From Strix aluco (taxonomy: Eukaryota; Chordata; Aves; Strigiformes; Strigidae), in assembly GCF_031877795.1 (NCBI RefSeq), contig NC_133971.1, positions 92,948,654 through 93,012,653 of the forward strand: a DNA stretch of 64,000 bases, in the 5' to 3' direction. Position 1 is the stretch's first letter, and each line of letters starts with the position of its first letter. Both the position numbers and the translations under genes were made by a program. Shown here piece by piece: positions 13,241-26,700 of the stretch. The notes under the pieces were generated by a model that was not told the origin of the DNA, searched no databases, and was given only the letters and a program-made list of their open reading frames with translations.

Positions 13241-13242
13241 CC

Positions 13243-13273
<31 letters not shown>
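13241..13273. repeat. Homopolymer tract C23 followed by A10
   Basis: An uninterrupted run of 23 C and then 10 A. G-rich on the minus strand, so capable of G-quadruplex or triplex structures. The length may be uncertain in an assembly. Confidence 0.95.
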
Positions 13274-13929
13274 GTTTACTCCTGTCCTGATAATCCTGCT
13301 GCACAGTCTGCAGAATTCCATTTGTGTCACTACAGACAAGGGCCATGACACTGCCTGGCTGCTCTGCTTCCTCCTCCCTCGGTGTTTACAGAGAAGGTTT
13401 AAAATGCATAGCAAAAAACAGAGAAGGAAAATATTTATTTGCTTGACTGGCATTTATTTGCCCCAAAAAAACCCTAATCCAACAACAAAAAAGTGCTTAA
13501 AAAAACCCCATAAAATGATGGTCTTACAGATAGACCTAGAGAGATGCATTGCTGCAAAACATGGTCTTACCATCCCTTGGTGTGGGCCACCGCTCCCAGA
13601 CTCCGGTTGGTGTGTACAGACGTTTTGGGATCGGCAGCACCAAAGCAAGAGTCTGGGTTCAATTCGCATCATTCCTAGCATCGAAGATGTAGAAATATTT
13701 AAGCTGACGCACACTCTATCCTGGCATTCAACAGAGAGCGATGCTAACTTCTGGAAAATAGAAGAGCCCCAGGGCAGGCTAATAACAGCACTACTTAAGA
13801 ACGTAAGACAATTATTACCTCCAACTGTGAAGGAGTCTGAGTAATTAAAAAGGGTTCTTTATTTTGATTAAAAAAGATTCCTTTCAGTCTGTTTGAATCT
13901 TTAGTAAAAGCCCTGAACGATATTTTTAG

Positions 13930-14225
13930 ATGCCAGAAAAGAGACTCTGCAATTGATGCAAGATGCATAACAAACTCATTTGAAAAATTCTCCTATTATC
14001 ATCATATTGTCCAAAATCAATTAATTTCTCATTCTTTCACCCACATCACTTCCTGGAGACAATACAGGTCTAACCCAAAGCTTCCGAAACCTTTTTCGGA
14101 TTAACAGAAATCCAAAATTAATTGGGTTTAATTGCTATAAATTTCCTTCCCAATAAAATCTCAAGAATTTCCAATCATGCTGATTTATTTGAGTAATTAG
14201 AAAGCCATTCACAGATGTCACACTG
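13930..14225. promoter_or_regulatory. Candidate conserved noncoding block
   Basis: AT-rich unique stretch with AATTGATGCAAGATGCAT, ATCAATTAATTTC, AAATTAATTGGGTTTAATTG and GAGTAATTAGAAAG, a dense group of homeodomain-type cores. Conservation was not tested. Confidence 0.3.
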
Positions 14226-15119
14226 TTAGGTAGTGTGGATAATGTGGGGTTTGCTTAACTGGATCCTGAGACCACAGTGCTGTGAAGAATGACAACTAAA
14301 AAAACTCCAATAAAATGCGGGAGATTAAGGGAAGGTGAATGACACGACCTCAGGCAGTGCAAGCAATGCCAGTGGCTTCCTGCAGGAAATTCCCTTCTGC
14401 TTGTCGTGCCTCCCAGTGTCTGCTGCTCCAAAATAACTTGCCCTGGTCCTTGCATTTTGCACCAGTAGGTCTTGAGGGGCTTTGCAACTATCGCCATGTT
14501 ACAGAGAAGGAACACAAGGCTCCCACAGATGAGGGGTCTAAACTAGGGCTGCCCCAAAGGATGGTGAAGCTGAAAAAGATGCACTGAAATTTGCAAAATT
14601 CTCAAGTATTTCCTACTTCTCAGCAGGGAAAGGTGGTGCAGACCCAGCAGACTCCATGTGTCCATAGGCTCATTATCTCATGAACGTGTAGGACAAATAG
14701 GACTGTGTTTTCTTGCAAAGGTATTTTGCAAAGCAGACTGTGTGTGTGTCAAGGTGGAAATCATCCCACCTACCTTCACACACCGATGATTGCGCTGCTG
14801 AAAGCTGGACCGATCACTCTGCCCATTCACTGGAGAAAAACAGATTCATAAGTGTGACTCTTCTGACCTCGTATGGGTCTTTGCTCTTCCTGCGGAAAGG
14901 CTGAAGGATCAGGGTGAGTCTGGAAGAGACCCTTAATTTGTTTTTTCTTCCCACCTCTTCTCAGCAAAGTGAACCCTCTGCTCAGCTGCGAGCCAGGCTC
15001 TTCCTTGGGAGAGAAAAGCCCCTGTGTTTTCTTGACTGACCTTTGTCAGAGTCCTGGGGGGTTCATGAATTTAAGAACTTGTGGAGAATAACACAAATTT
15101 CAGGTTCTCCTTCCCTCCA

Positions 15120-15300
15120 AGTGAAGAGGCAGATTTAACACACCCTCCCACAAATGGAACACACTTGATTTAATTAGAGAGGTCATTTGCTGATTAGTAA
15201 ATGAAAAGCAAGCATGTCAGGATCACCAAACTTGAAAGATTTAATTTGGTGCCATAAATGTAAATAGCAGTTTATAAGAGGGGAAGAGCATGTTTTTGAA
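15120..15300. promoter_or_regulatory. Candidate conserved noncoding block
   Basis: Contains GATTTAATTAGAGAGGTCAT, GATTAGTAAATG and GATTTAATTTGGTGCC; unique and AT-rich. The call rests on motif density only. Confidence 0.25.
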
Positions 15301-17709
15301 GACAACTGTGAGCTGAATTGAACAGCTTAAGTCTGAGCCTTGACAGTGAATTCTCCCTTCCCTCCCTGCCCCCCCCGCCCCCCCCCAATTATCTCGGGTT
15401 TATACATGCCAGTATTTGACTAATAACATAATATTTAAATACTAGAGTAATCTTAGCATTGTAATCCTGACATTCACAAGTTATCTTAAATAAGGGTCAG
15501 CTGAAGAACATAGTGTTGTCCAACCCCCCTGGGCTGTCAGACATCCTCAGCCATAAGAAAATCATCTTTACTTTTGGCCTGAGCCTTTAATGGCTCTGAA
15601 AGCTGCTGCTTTTGTCTAAATACATACATTGTGTAGCAGTTTAGGAAATAGGTGAAAAGGCTTTAATGGAGAGATTAGTGCTAGACATTGTGAAGCTGCA
15701 ACTAGGTCTTAAGAGATTTCAGAGGTCAGGAAATTTTACAGGGCTTAAGTGTTTTGTAATGTAGTTTAGTTTGCCCCTGGACCAGGACATAATGGATGCT
15801 TCAAAACTTGATTTGCATTGATTAAAAATAACCAGGCTGCTACTCTGGGCTAAGAGTCACTTGACAAACTCCAGCATGTACCAGCAAGTGCTCTGGTTTC
15901 TGCAATCATTTTAATGGGTTGGAGTCAGGTGGGGCAGAAAAGTCATTTCTGGCCAAATAAAGGCCACCAAAGTCAATGAATCAGAAAATCAGACAGTTAA
16001 CAAAACCAGAAGCTTTTTGTCCCTCTTGAATAGTCACAGCCTTTCTAGTCTTTGGTCGGATGGATTAGGGCACATCTCATTAAAAAATTATATACCCACC
16101 ATTTAAATAAGGTATTCATGGGGAAAGGAGGGGTTTAAGTGCAGAATGAGCCTTCCGTGTAAAATCAATGCTGTTAAACTCCATTACACTATCTTTCCTC
16201 TGTGCCTAATAACCACCTTTCATAAACAGTGACCCCAACCGGCACCAGCAACAGGCAGGAAAAGGGAGAAGTAATCTTTCAGATTAAGTATTCTGGAGGA
16301 TTATTTGAAAATTAATACCTCAAAGACATAAGGTCTTTGTCCCCTCCACTGAGAGCTGCTCTTTAACCTCCTCTGCCCAATTTGCCTATTTTCTACTCTC
16401 CCAAGTTCCTATAATTCAGCACAGACTTGAGGAAGGGCAAGAGATGCACCAATATGGGTGAACATGAAATCAAAGAACATTAGGTCAGTGAGAAGCCACT
16501 GAAGTCAACCAACAACACAGATGATGACAGCTCTGTGCATCCCTACCTATATGTCTGAAATGCCATCTTGGTGCAAATTTATGTGGGTATATAGAGCACC
16601 TGGATCATCAATAATCCATGCTCACCGCCTGAGAAAAGTTATTCTGAAATTTGAGGGGGAAATAAGATGTGCTCATAGGCAATAATAATCACACCTCTCA
16701 GAGTCTCAATTCATGTCCAAAGTTGGGTCTCGCTTTGGAGTCATTTCTCCAAAATTTATCTATGAAAAACTATGGATTTGCTTTAAAAAAAAAAAAAAAA
16801 AGATAATCCTTTGCAACTAAAACTTGTAATGAGTCATGGTCACTCTGGAGGATGAGTCAATACTGAAAAAGCAGCCTCAGGAGGAATGTATTTCATGAAC
16901 CATGGAGAGACTGATCCTGCTGTATTGAGTACATCTCCCAGCTCTAAAACAGATGAAATGCAAAAATTGACTGAGATACAAAAAAGGTGCCATGGACAAT
17001 TTGTAACTGGAGAAAACTTCTCACAGAGAGCAAGAGCTCCATGCATTAAGCATATAAAAAAAAAAGAGACAAATTATCACCCTCTACCATGAGATCGAGA
17101 ACATGCCCTTCCCAGGGAGTACAAGGTATTAGGCAAGATCTGCAAAGCTACCAGGAAAGGCACAACTAAAATCCATGGCTGGAGGCAAAAGCCAGGAAAA
17201 TTGTAGCATGGCATTAGAAATCATTGGTAATTCCAAAATTAACCATGCATCAAGTAATAGCAATATACCAAGGGATATGGTGGATTTCCCATTGATTGGC
17301 ATCTTCCAGCCGAAAGCATGGTTGCTTCTCTGGAGGATATACTTCAGGTAGACACAAGTTCTTGGCTCAATCAAGGGGGTCACTGGAACTACATACAGAG
17401 CAAGCCAGAGTGGCTGATCCATTCTGTCCTTCATGTATCTCTGAAATCTTCCACAGGGACTTGCCCTGGGATGCAAAAGATACATGGACTAAGGTCAAAG
17501 TGTTGGGTCAGCCATGTACATCTTTGTCCATGACTTCTCTCCCTCCTCCCAGCTGGGCAAAAGCAATGGAAGCTGTAGCCATCAAGCTGAGGGGCAGTTT
17601 GGTTAAAAACACTGGTAATGCACTTCCAGTCCTTTCTTTAGAAGACCATGCGGTTTCTCAATGTGTGAGGCCAAAAAAGATGTGTGGCCCAGTGCACTCT
17701 TGACAAAAG
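15301..17709. other. No gene recognised
   Basis: Unique sequence with an A17 run near 16784. Overlapping frames at 17.1-17.7 kb on both strands look like chance. Confidence 0.55.
15361..15388. repeat. C-rich low-complexity tract
   Basis: CCTCCCTGCC followed by C-runs broken by a single G. Low-complexity sequence only. Confidence 0.85.
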
Positions 17710-17900
17710 CATAGATTCACTGAAGCTTGCAATTAATATTTAATACCAACAAGTCTTCTGTGATGCTGTGCGGATGTAAATAAGTGGAGAGAACGTGATA
17801 TTTACCCCACTATAAAACATTCATGAGAGCTAAGCTATTTACAAAAGCTAAATACGACACTGTATTTACTGTAGGTCACCTCCTAGGGTTAGAGATGAAA
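17710..17900. promoter_or_regulatory. Candidate conserved noncoding block
   Basis: Contains GCAATTAATATTTAATACC and ACTGTATTTACTGTAGGTCA; unique AT-rich sequence without an open frame. Weak call. Confidence 0.22.
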
Positions 17901-18028
17901 AGTTTTTGGTCTAATGGAAAGTAACATAATACACCATAATAACACAACCACTGTCTCGTCTGCAAAGAAATATCTCCTGGCTCCTTCTTTCTATTGCAAT
18001 TACAGGTGGGTAAAGCCACTACAGGGGA

Positions 18029-18060
18029 AAAAAATAATAATAAAAAAAAAAAAAAAACAA
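18029..18060. repeat. A-rich simple sequence
   Basis: Runs of A interrupted by AATAATAAT. No retroposed gene body was recognised next to it. Confidence 0.85.
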
Positions 18061-18971
18061 CACAAAAGGAAAGGGTGCCTTAAGGAGACTTGATACCTTG
18101 GGCTTGTTTTACTGTGTGCTCTTCATGCTCATTGTCGAACACTGTCATGTTCATGCAGGAACTCAGGTCAGTATGTAGGATGACTTCACTTTAATTGAAG
18201 TTACACTATCCCAGGATTGCCAATTAAATATCAAAGTGCATTGAAGTGATCTGGAGCTTTCTTTCTACTCCAGTGTAATTCAAATTCCCCCTGAAAAGGT
18301 TCCTTTGTATATACCAAAACCTGCAATCAATATAGATGGTTAAATGGGATTGTCAAAACTTAAAATGCCAATACACTGGGAGTGAAGTCACTGATGTAAG
18401 TCTCATGGCATTAGGCTCAGGATTTATAGACCAGAATAGTTAGAAATTTGTTTCCACAAACTAGCACCCACAGCAGATGCCCCACCAGCCAGCTGCATTA
18501 TTTGCTATAAGTCTCAGAAATCACCAAAAAATTGTCAAAGCCAAAGCAGACTCCTGATTTAGGAAGCATTTGGAGAAGTTGTATTATAAAGACTAACCAA
18601 AAAATTGCTTAAAAAGACACATTTATCTCAGAAGCCTGGATTTTTGCTTGGTTTGACATTCAAAAGCAAGCTGAAAAATGATGTGCGTAATTTCTAAGGA
18701 GATAGGCACTTTTGGTGGAGCAGCAATAAATGGAAAAAAGTGAAGAAGATTCAGTCTTTGGTGGATATGCAAAGACAGTATGTGTTACTGTGAGCAAATT
18801 AGAAATGGGTCAATGCCACTTACTTCTGTTTATCTCTTACTCACCTGAGTATTTTCCAGTTGTTGACTTCCAGATAGCAGTCTTCAACCCTTTGAAATTT
18901 TTCCAGGGAAAGAAAAATTAGGATGGCCAGGTGGGTTGTTTGTTTACCATGAATTTAACAGATATGAAATG
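18061..18971. other. No gene recognised
   Basis: Unique AT-rich sequence leading up to the CR1 3' end. Nothing identifiable. Confidence 0.55.
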
Positions 18972-19760
18972 ATAGAACCATATAATCACAGAATCATTCA
19001 GGTTGGAAAAGACCCTTGGGATCATCGAGTCCAACCCTCAGCCCTACTCTGCAAAGTTCTCCCCTACACCACATCCCCCAACAGCTCATCCAAACGACCC
19101 TTAAACACACCCAGGGATGGGGACTCCACCCCCTCCCTGGGCAGCCTATTCCACTCTCTGACCACTCTTTCTGGGAAATTTTTTTCCTAATGTTCAGTCT
19201 GAACCTCCCCTGTTGCAGTTTAAAGCCGTTCCCTCTTGTTCTGTCACTAATCACCTGTGAGAAGAGACCAGCACCAACCTCTCTACAACGTCCTTTCAGG
19301 GAGCTGTAGAGAGTGATGAGGTCTCCCCTCAGCCTTCTCCTCCTCACACTAAACAGTCCCAGCTCCTTCAATCGCTCCTCACAGGATTTATTCTCCAGGC
19401 CCTTCACCAGCTTCGTTGCCCTCCTCTGCACTCGTTCCATCTCTCTCGTATTGAGGTGCCCAAAACTGGACACAACACTCCAGGTGTGGCCTCACCAGTG
19501 CAGAGCACAGGGGGACTATCACCTCCCTGCTTCTGCTGGTCACACTATTTCTAATCCAAGCCAGGATGCCGTTGGCTTTCTTGGCCACCTGGGCACACTG
19601 CTGGCTCGTGTTCAGCTGCTTGTCAGTGAGAACCCCCAGATCCTTCTCTTCCAGACAGCTCCAGCCACCCCTCCCCGAGCCTGTAGCCATGCAGGGGGTT
19701 GTTGTGGCCCAAGGGCAGGACGTGGCACTTGGCCTTGTTGAAGCTCATCATGAAGATCAT
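18972..19760 (-). mobile_element. CR1 LINE, 5'-truncated, about 790 bp
   Basis: Read on the minus strand, this is the 3' part of a CR1 retrotransposon. It holds the end of the reverse-transcriptase frame ([20 protein letters not shown], later [14 protein letters not shown], then [13 protein letters not shown] and [20 protein letters not shown]) and a short 3' UTR ending in CAGAATCATTCAGGTTGG reading outward. A frame change near 19.45 kb and the missing 5' part show it is dead. This tail type is common in non-galliform birds (general knowledge). Confidence 0.93.
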
Positions 19761-19786
19761 CTATCTATCATGAAGACAGATAGAAT

Positions 19787-19856
19787 CAAATCTAAAAGTA
19801 ATAGAATTAGCTCAGCTGGAAGGGACCTCCAATGATCATCTACTCCAACTGCCTAC
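19787..19856 (-). mobile_element. CR1 3'-end fragment of a second subfamily
   Basis: About 70 bp reading ATAGAATTAGCTCAGCTGGA, followed by AGGGACCTCCAATGATCATC and TCCAACTGCC. This is the extreme 3' end of a different CR1 subfamily, directly beside the 5' break of the larger element, which suggests insertion into or next to an older CR1. Confidence 0.75.
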
Positions 19857-22819
19857 CAAATCAAGTTGGGACTGCAAAGATGATTGCCTTGTGCATTAGA
19901 GAGGATTTTGAGAAAACAGTCATTAAAAATGGAAGTAGTAGCTAATATCATCCCTCCTCCTCACCTGCAGGAAATATCCAAGTAAAATGGGACCCCTAGC
20001 ATATATTTGCCAAGCCCCCTTTCCCTACGAATCCCTTTCCCACAGCTGCCCCAAGGCATGTTGCTCCAATGGACAGCAGCATCCCAGTGTTACTCTAGAT
20101 CCCACCAAGTGACACCTTCTCTTACAGTTCCTGGGTGAGACCCTGCAGCCTTGCCACCTCCTCCATCTCCAGTGGACTGAACCTCAGGAACTGAAAGGAC
20201 AGTACACACTGACTAATGTGACACAAGCTCTCCCATCCACGTCAACATGCTTGAAGTGTCAATGTATTTTTGTAGATCTAGGAGCAAGTGACTTGCCCAA
20301 GGTGACCCCATCTAGTCAGGGACAGAACCCCAAAGTGCTCTCCTCCTCCTGTTATTAAGCTCTGCTCCCTGTACAACCATCTATAGATCAAACCAATGCT
20401 GGAACCAGTGACAAGATAATGAATAGAGACAGTAGGCCTGAGATCTATCTCTGGGGGCTGCTCTTGGGAGTAAATCTTACTACTGATATGCTCAGTGTGC
20501 ATACTCCAGGATAGATTACCTATCACTGTGCCATGCGAATCGTTTGTGATATCTACTTACTGAATTGCCACAGAAACTAGTGAAATTTCAGTGTGACCAA
20601 TGAAAGAGAATCAGTAAAAACAGGGAGGTTTGTGCAGTTTCAGAATTATTTAAGAAAAGACAGTTCACCCCATCCCCTCAAAGTTTTCCACAAAAATTGG
20701 AAGATTAGCCTTCATACCTGACATTTGGTGCTTCTCAAACAGTGGGCAGAGGGAGACTCTGTGCTGAGAGCCAACAGGAGAGCCTCCTTTGCAGCCCAAA
20801 GGTGGTGTCATTTTGGACTCAAGTTTGGTGACATTTGGGCCCATTGGCAACATGGTGCAGGAGCTGTAGTACCCTTGATGCTCGGATATCTCATCCACGC
20901 CACAGTGATGTAGGTCAGCTGGATGGAGTCTCAATGAGTCTCAACACATCCTCCAACCAAAAGAGGTTGGACAACCTCTGTTGGTCAAACTGCAGAGACA
21001 GTGGGAATGAAGTTCCCAAACACAGGTAGCTGGTGCCAGATGCCTTAAGACTATCCAAAACATCTCTAAAGGAGTGGCAGATTAAAGTCATGACCCCCAG
21101 GAGGCATACCTTGCACGGCCGCTGGTGATCATGTTGGGTGCATTGAGGCATCTCAAGTGTGAGTGAACACCTGGGTTTTCACCTGAATTCAACTCCAGGC
21201 CCTTCAGTAGTCCAGTCATTGCCCACACTAGTGTGGTGTCTGGGACAAACTGGGGGGGACTCCCGGGCCACAGAATCAGTGGAGTTTACCTTTGAGAAGC
21301 ACACACCAGAGGAAATAACTCCTTGTGGGGCAGCAGGATCTATGATGCCTACACAAAAAGCAGAGTGGTCTATACATTTATCATTAGAAGACATTTCCCA
21401 GAAGCAATGCACTTCTGGCAATACTTACAGGTTTCTCATGTCTATACTAATTGCAACAAGATTTTTTTATAAAGAAATGGAAAAACTTTTTAGACTACTG
21501 AAGTGTTTCATTTCAATTATTTTCAATTTATCTTGAGACGTACTTCACTTCACACCATCTTTTCAGTAGGAAAAACACCCCTAATTTAAATTTAGGGTTT
21601 TTTAATTAAATAGTTCTCAGACTGACTTTTTCCCAAAATCTAATTTCAAAAAGGTACCAAAATATTGGCTTTTCATCCAAATTTGGTAAAATGTTAATTT
21701 TGAAACTTTGAGGTTTTTAACAAAATGAAAAAAAAAAATCTTTTCTCCAACCTGCTTTACACACAAAGCAGCTCCCCGAAAGTGAAATGCTCAAAAATAT
21801 TGTCATTTGAAATTCTTGTCCCATAGCTCTGGTTTTGGATCTCATTTCTCCCTGTTGATTGTTCTCTCAAAAGCTGCTTTGAAGCACATTCCTTTTGCAT
21901 CACTTTTCCCTACATTTCCAGCTGTAGTTTAGGGGAATTCAACTACAGACAAACACTGGTGCTGTCATCACTTACTTTATTTGGGAATATTTAGAGTGTG
22001 AGTTATTCACAAGAAAGGAGGAACTACCCCAAATGGAGTGGAGGAAGCGTTTGGCCATAAGGGTTTTCAAATTCTCCTAATGCCAACCCAGGGAGTTTCT
22101 CTAATTACAAATCTTTCTGTAAGCCACAGAAAAGCAACACTTCTCATTTATGAGAGGAGAATTAATGGGATGGTGGTGATGGTTTGCTCAGCATCTGCTC
22201 CAGTTGTGGACAGCCTTTACCTGGGAGCAGCCCCTAAGCTGGCATTTCTGCAAATGAACCCCAGTCAAGATACCAAGACATATGAACATGGTGGTGTGGC
22301 ACCTTGTGCTTACAGATAATTAGTGAAGAGATGATGACAAACACACAAAAATTGGTTGCAGAGTGCGAAGGTGGATGAAATACTCCACAGCCCAGAAGAC
22401 CATAAGCTGGTCTTCTGCCACATGTAGCCTGAAGAGATGATGTGCAGGATTTACCCTGTTTTTCTGTTCTGTGTCTTAACCCCACCCTGCAAGACACACT
22501 GATACTCTGCCACTTTTCATGGGAGGGAAGATTTCTGTTTTACCCTGTCCATCATCACCATTAGGTTCACAACTATCAAGTTTCTCATGGAGTGAAACAT
22601 CATCAGAGGAGACAGGATGGAAGAGAAGACACTCCAAATTCCAGTTCCACCTCCAAGATACGGATAAACCTTATTTTTATCTTCCCATTCCCATCTTCCT
22701 TGGTTTACTACCCCGTACAAAGATGAGCAGGAAAGCCACTGCCTTTAAAAGGCTGATGACTAGAACTATGACATTATGAAATTGATAATGCAAAAAAATG
22801 TTTAAATATCCTCCCTGCA
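19857..22819. other. No gene recognised
   Basis: Unique sequence; AT-rich between 21.4 and 22.0 kb. No repeats recognised. Confidence 0.55.
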
Positions 22820-23060
22820 GAGCTGTGCTGAGTAAGTCAGGTAATCACTAAGGGGTGCACAACCATTTTATGGGTCATCAAGTGATAAAGCTAATATGCT
22901 GCTTAAACTCCCCGGGAGAGAGGTCTCATTTGGTTGCATCAGGCCATTACACAGGGCTGTAAAAAATGCAATTGTTTGATTTGCCTAAATACAGGTGAGA
23001 TGTAATAAAACCCCTTATTTGCCATCCCTTGCTGTGTTACGGCAATCTCAAAGCAGAGAC
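22820..23060. promoter_or_regulatory. Candidate conserved noncoding block
   Basis: Contains CAACCATTTTATGGGTCATC, AGTGATAAAGCTAATATG, TGCAATTGTTTGATTTGCC and GATGTAATAAAACCCC. Dense in HOX-, GATA- and SOX-like cores; no repeat and no frame. Confidence 0.3.
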
Positions 23061-23509
23061 TGACCTTTTTATTTGTCTATGAAGCACTATTCTTACCTAT
23101 AGTACCGTAGAAATAAAACTTAAGTATGTGTATGCATACACATAATCTATTAACGGTATGGCGGAGAGGGGAATAAAAGGCAAAAGGCCTTTTCAAGATG
23201 AGGCCATGCAGATTGGGAAACCTGATTTCCTCGAGTTCACACCAGTATCTGCAGGCTTGGGGGAAGGGAGGGAAGAGGATAGGGGAGGGCGGTGTGCTCT
23301 TGGTTAAAAGGGGAACGGATCTGAGCATCCTGAACGATGGAGCAAAAAGGTCAAAGAGTGAGAAGTAAAAGCATTCACCAGTGCAGTGGGGGAGAAAGAG
23401 AAAAAGAGAAGGACCCCGAGAGCATTACATCTTGATCAAGGAATGACTGATAATATTCCAGCGCACCATCTTTCAGGCCCCTCGTTTGATGACAAAGCAC
23501 GGCCAACAT

Positions 23510-23720
23510 CCCACATCCATTATCCGCTTCCCTCCCCGAGGCGAGCGCATCAATAACGCTCCCTCTGCCTCTCGGTGCCGCGTCCCCCCGTCTGCGCCAC
23601 GGCCGCTGCCGAGGGCTGGTGGGCATTTCCATACAGCCCGTGCGCATCATTACAGCCCACCAATCTTTCACCGCTCACGCAGCAGATCCTGCTGCTACAC
23701 AGAAGCTGCGGTTTTAACCA
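23510..23720. promoter_or_regulatory. Small CpG-dense pocket
   Basis: About 13 CpG in the first 110 bp and several more behind it, in a region otherwise poor in CpG. Too short for a classical CpG island. It may be a hypomethylated enhancer or the start of an unannotated noncoding RNA. Open frames exist on both strands but resemble no family. Confidence 0.35.
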
Positions 23721-26700
23721 GTTCCTCTCCTTCGGGGATGCTCTATCCATCCCAGGAGGCTTGCAGGAAGAGCACAGGGGCTGCTCTTTTATCATGTAAG
23801 ATCCACTTCTCCTCCTTTTACACCTGATCACAGGTGGTGAAAAACCTTCTGGCATTTTGTCACAATCACTTTTTGTTTTGTTTTGTTTTTCATTCTCCCC
23901 ACCTTTTAATTAACAAACACCCCCATCCTACCTAGTTCATCCAAGATGATGAACGGTTTGGATTTGAATGCGAATATCTTCAAACACGTTGCCATAATTT
24001 GGCTGGATTAATGGTCTAGTTTGTTCGACTGTCTGCTGCTCTCCAAGAGCAGAGCTGGTTCCTGGCACACGTGGTCCCAACAGCCTGCTGGACCACACCA
24101 AGGTGGGGATGGACTCGTCCATGCTTCAATTTCCTCCCAGAAAACAGCAGTGGGCTCCAAGACCTTCAGAAGTCAGGGGCAGTTCTGAACTGCTCACCTA
24201 CCAACTCAGGGTGAAGACATAATAGTTCGGCTTGGAAAGGAGATGAGTTAGACACAGCACAGGGAGCCTGGTGTGGATCTTCTGGACAGCATTTCAGAGG
24301 GGTGCTCAAACCCGCAAGCACCAACAGTGAGAATTATTTTAAATGATTGACTATGGACCTTCCCCAAAGCTGCAGATGGAGACAGCCACAGCTGAGATGT
24401 TGGTGTGATGGAGACAAGGAAGATACCAAGCAAGGGGAACAGATTTGGAAGATGTGTTGGTCAAAGCTGTGACTAACATGAGGTTAAGAAAAGATCTGAA
24501 ACAGACTCAGTTACCCGCCTGGCTTCTCAGCAGCCTTGAGTGACTCCTGGCAGTTCCTTCTGCATCTGTATTTTGCATTTATTCAGGCCAAAAAGGTGCA
24601 GGTTCAGGTGTGGTCAACATCAACGTGGAGGCAGCAGCCACCTGGCCAGAGCTGTAACAGAGGCACCTCTGCCATGCCCAGTCCAAAACCAATTTGCCCC
24701 TACAAACTAGAGCCTGCAGCAATTCCCTTTCTCCCTCTGCAGAAGTCAACAACCGCCTGACCGCTCTGCCTGTTCATCACGGGTGACCCAAGACGACGGC
24801 CGGTGGTGGAAAGCAGAGCACACCTAAGAAAAGCAGCAGAGAGCTTTTCTTCAAATTACTGGTTCAAATCCCAGCAGGATCAGTGGTGGATTTGAAACTA
24901 GATCAGGTAAGTTCCAGGCTGCTTCGTGAGCTGCAGGAAAAGATTACTAAGTTCAAGTTCTTTAAAAATAAAACCTCAGCAAATCAGGAAAATTTCTGTC
25001 TCTTAACAGAGTCCCCTGCTCACTCCCAGGATAAATGGGAGTAATTCCAGGCAAATCAGCTGGTAACATCTGTAATGAACCTTTGACAGTGTTACAAAAT
25101 AAATAGTGATTTTGAGAGGTGAAGCATCCACTGTAATGAGAGAAAGAAAATAAAAGTTCCTGAAAATATCCCAGACACACCAGTTTGGGTTTTTTTGCTC
25201 TTGAAGGAATGAAAGGGAGCTCAGCCCATTCCTTCTGCCTTCCCGATCACAGGTATGCACTGCCTACAAGTCACGATTAGAGCCAGGACTCAGCCATCAC
25301 ACCATCAGCTCTACAGACACCGAATCTTTCCCCTCTGGCAGGAAAAGATACAATATGTGGGATCAAAACCTGTGCTTAACACAGAGGGGTGAGGGCCAGA
25401 CGCTCTCCAACCTGTTGCCTGCTCCAGGACAGGTTAGGAGGGAAAGGTCAGATCCATCAAAGCAGCCACAGCAAAGTAAGCCAGTTAATAGAAAACCTGT
25501 TTCTAATTGCTTGCTGTATTATAGCTACACGTTCAACCACCTGAGACCACCAGGAACCCATTCAAAGCCTTGCTTCCCAGCTTACACATAAGCCTTTCAT
25601 GTTTTATTATAACCCTGCCGATTTTTGCTTTCATTTATGTGCGGGAGAAAATGGCTGCTTTGCTAGCCTCTAACGCACAAGGGGACTTTTTTTAGCCTTA
25701 TTTCCACATACATTGCTTCCAGAAACCCCCAGCAGATCCCCTACGGATTCCTGCAGTCTGATGCTCAGTACAAAAATGGCTGTGTGTTAAACACACTGCC
25801 AGCACACCAGGGAGCAGGTTTTTCATCCTTTCTTGCTCTGTGTGCCCATGGGTGACGAAACCATGCCAATGCTCTTCACATCTTGGTTGTGCTGTGTTTA
25901 AGTGCAGCTTATTATTTAAGTGCCTTAGCTTCATGACTGCAGCAGCTACCAAGGCATGGAGGAGGTCCTCCAAGGAGATCCACGAGAGCTCCCTGCACTG
26001 GCAGCTCTTAGCATGGCCTCTTGCTCATGCCTAAATCCATGCAACCTCATATGACACCAAGGGTGTGCTCCCTCCATCCCATTCCAGCCTCATCCAGTTC
26101 CCCCGCGATGTGACTCAAGCAATGGGTCAGGAAAGGGTTGGGACGCAAAGTGTGGGGAGCAACCAGAGCCAGGCCCAGAGTTCCTCTCCTGATTCAGCCC
26201 TACAACACGTTGGCTCTTGTCCATCAAAGTGTGATGTTGAGGTTTTAATTCCTGCTGGAAGCACCATGAGCTGGCTGTTCTCTCCCCTGCTCCCCCAGGA
26301 TCCCAACATCTAGGCTACCTAAAAGCCCCGTATTTCTTTGGTGGGATGGCAGCTCCTGGCCCGACGTGGGAGGGAATTGCATCGCCTCCCCAGCCCAGGT
26401 CCCTGGGACTGAACACCTCTCCCCTGCGTGATTCACCTTTCTCTTGACAGCCTACACCTCTGACAGTTAATTCCTCATCACCAACTATTAATATTTCATA
26501 GCAGCAGTCAGCACTGGGACGCCACCGCGACGGCTGCTTCAGGAATGCGGGTGGACCATCCTGATAGCCTGATCACTAAATGGGTTAGGGTCACTCTGGC
26601 ATCGCGGCACATTTTTTCAGCATGGGTCAAGGTTACTGCAAGGAGCACCTGCTGGCAGCAGCACCTTGCCTTCAGTTTTCAGGCAGACGTGGTGGGAACA

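Noticed and set aside
13404-13844. 146-codon plus-strand open frame
   Set aside because: No domain; overlaps a minus-strand frame and A-rich simple sequence; regarded as chance.
24855-24885. GGTTCAAATCC, resembling a tRNA gene B-box
   Set aside because: No matching A-box or cloverleaf arms upstream at the right distance.
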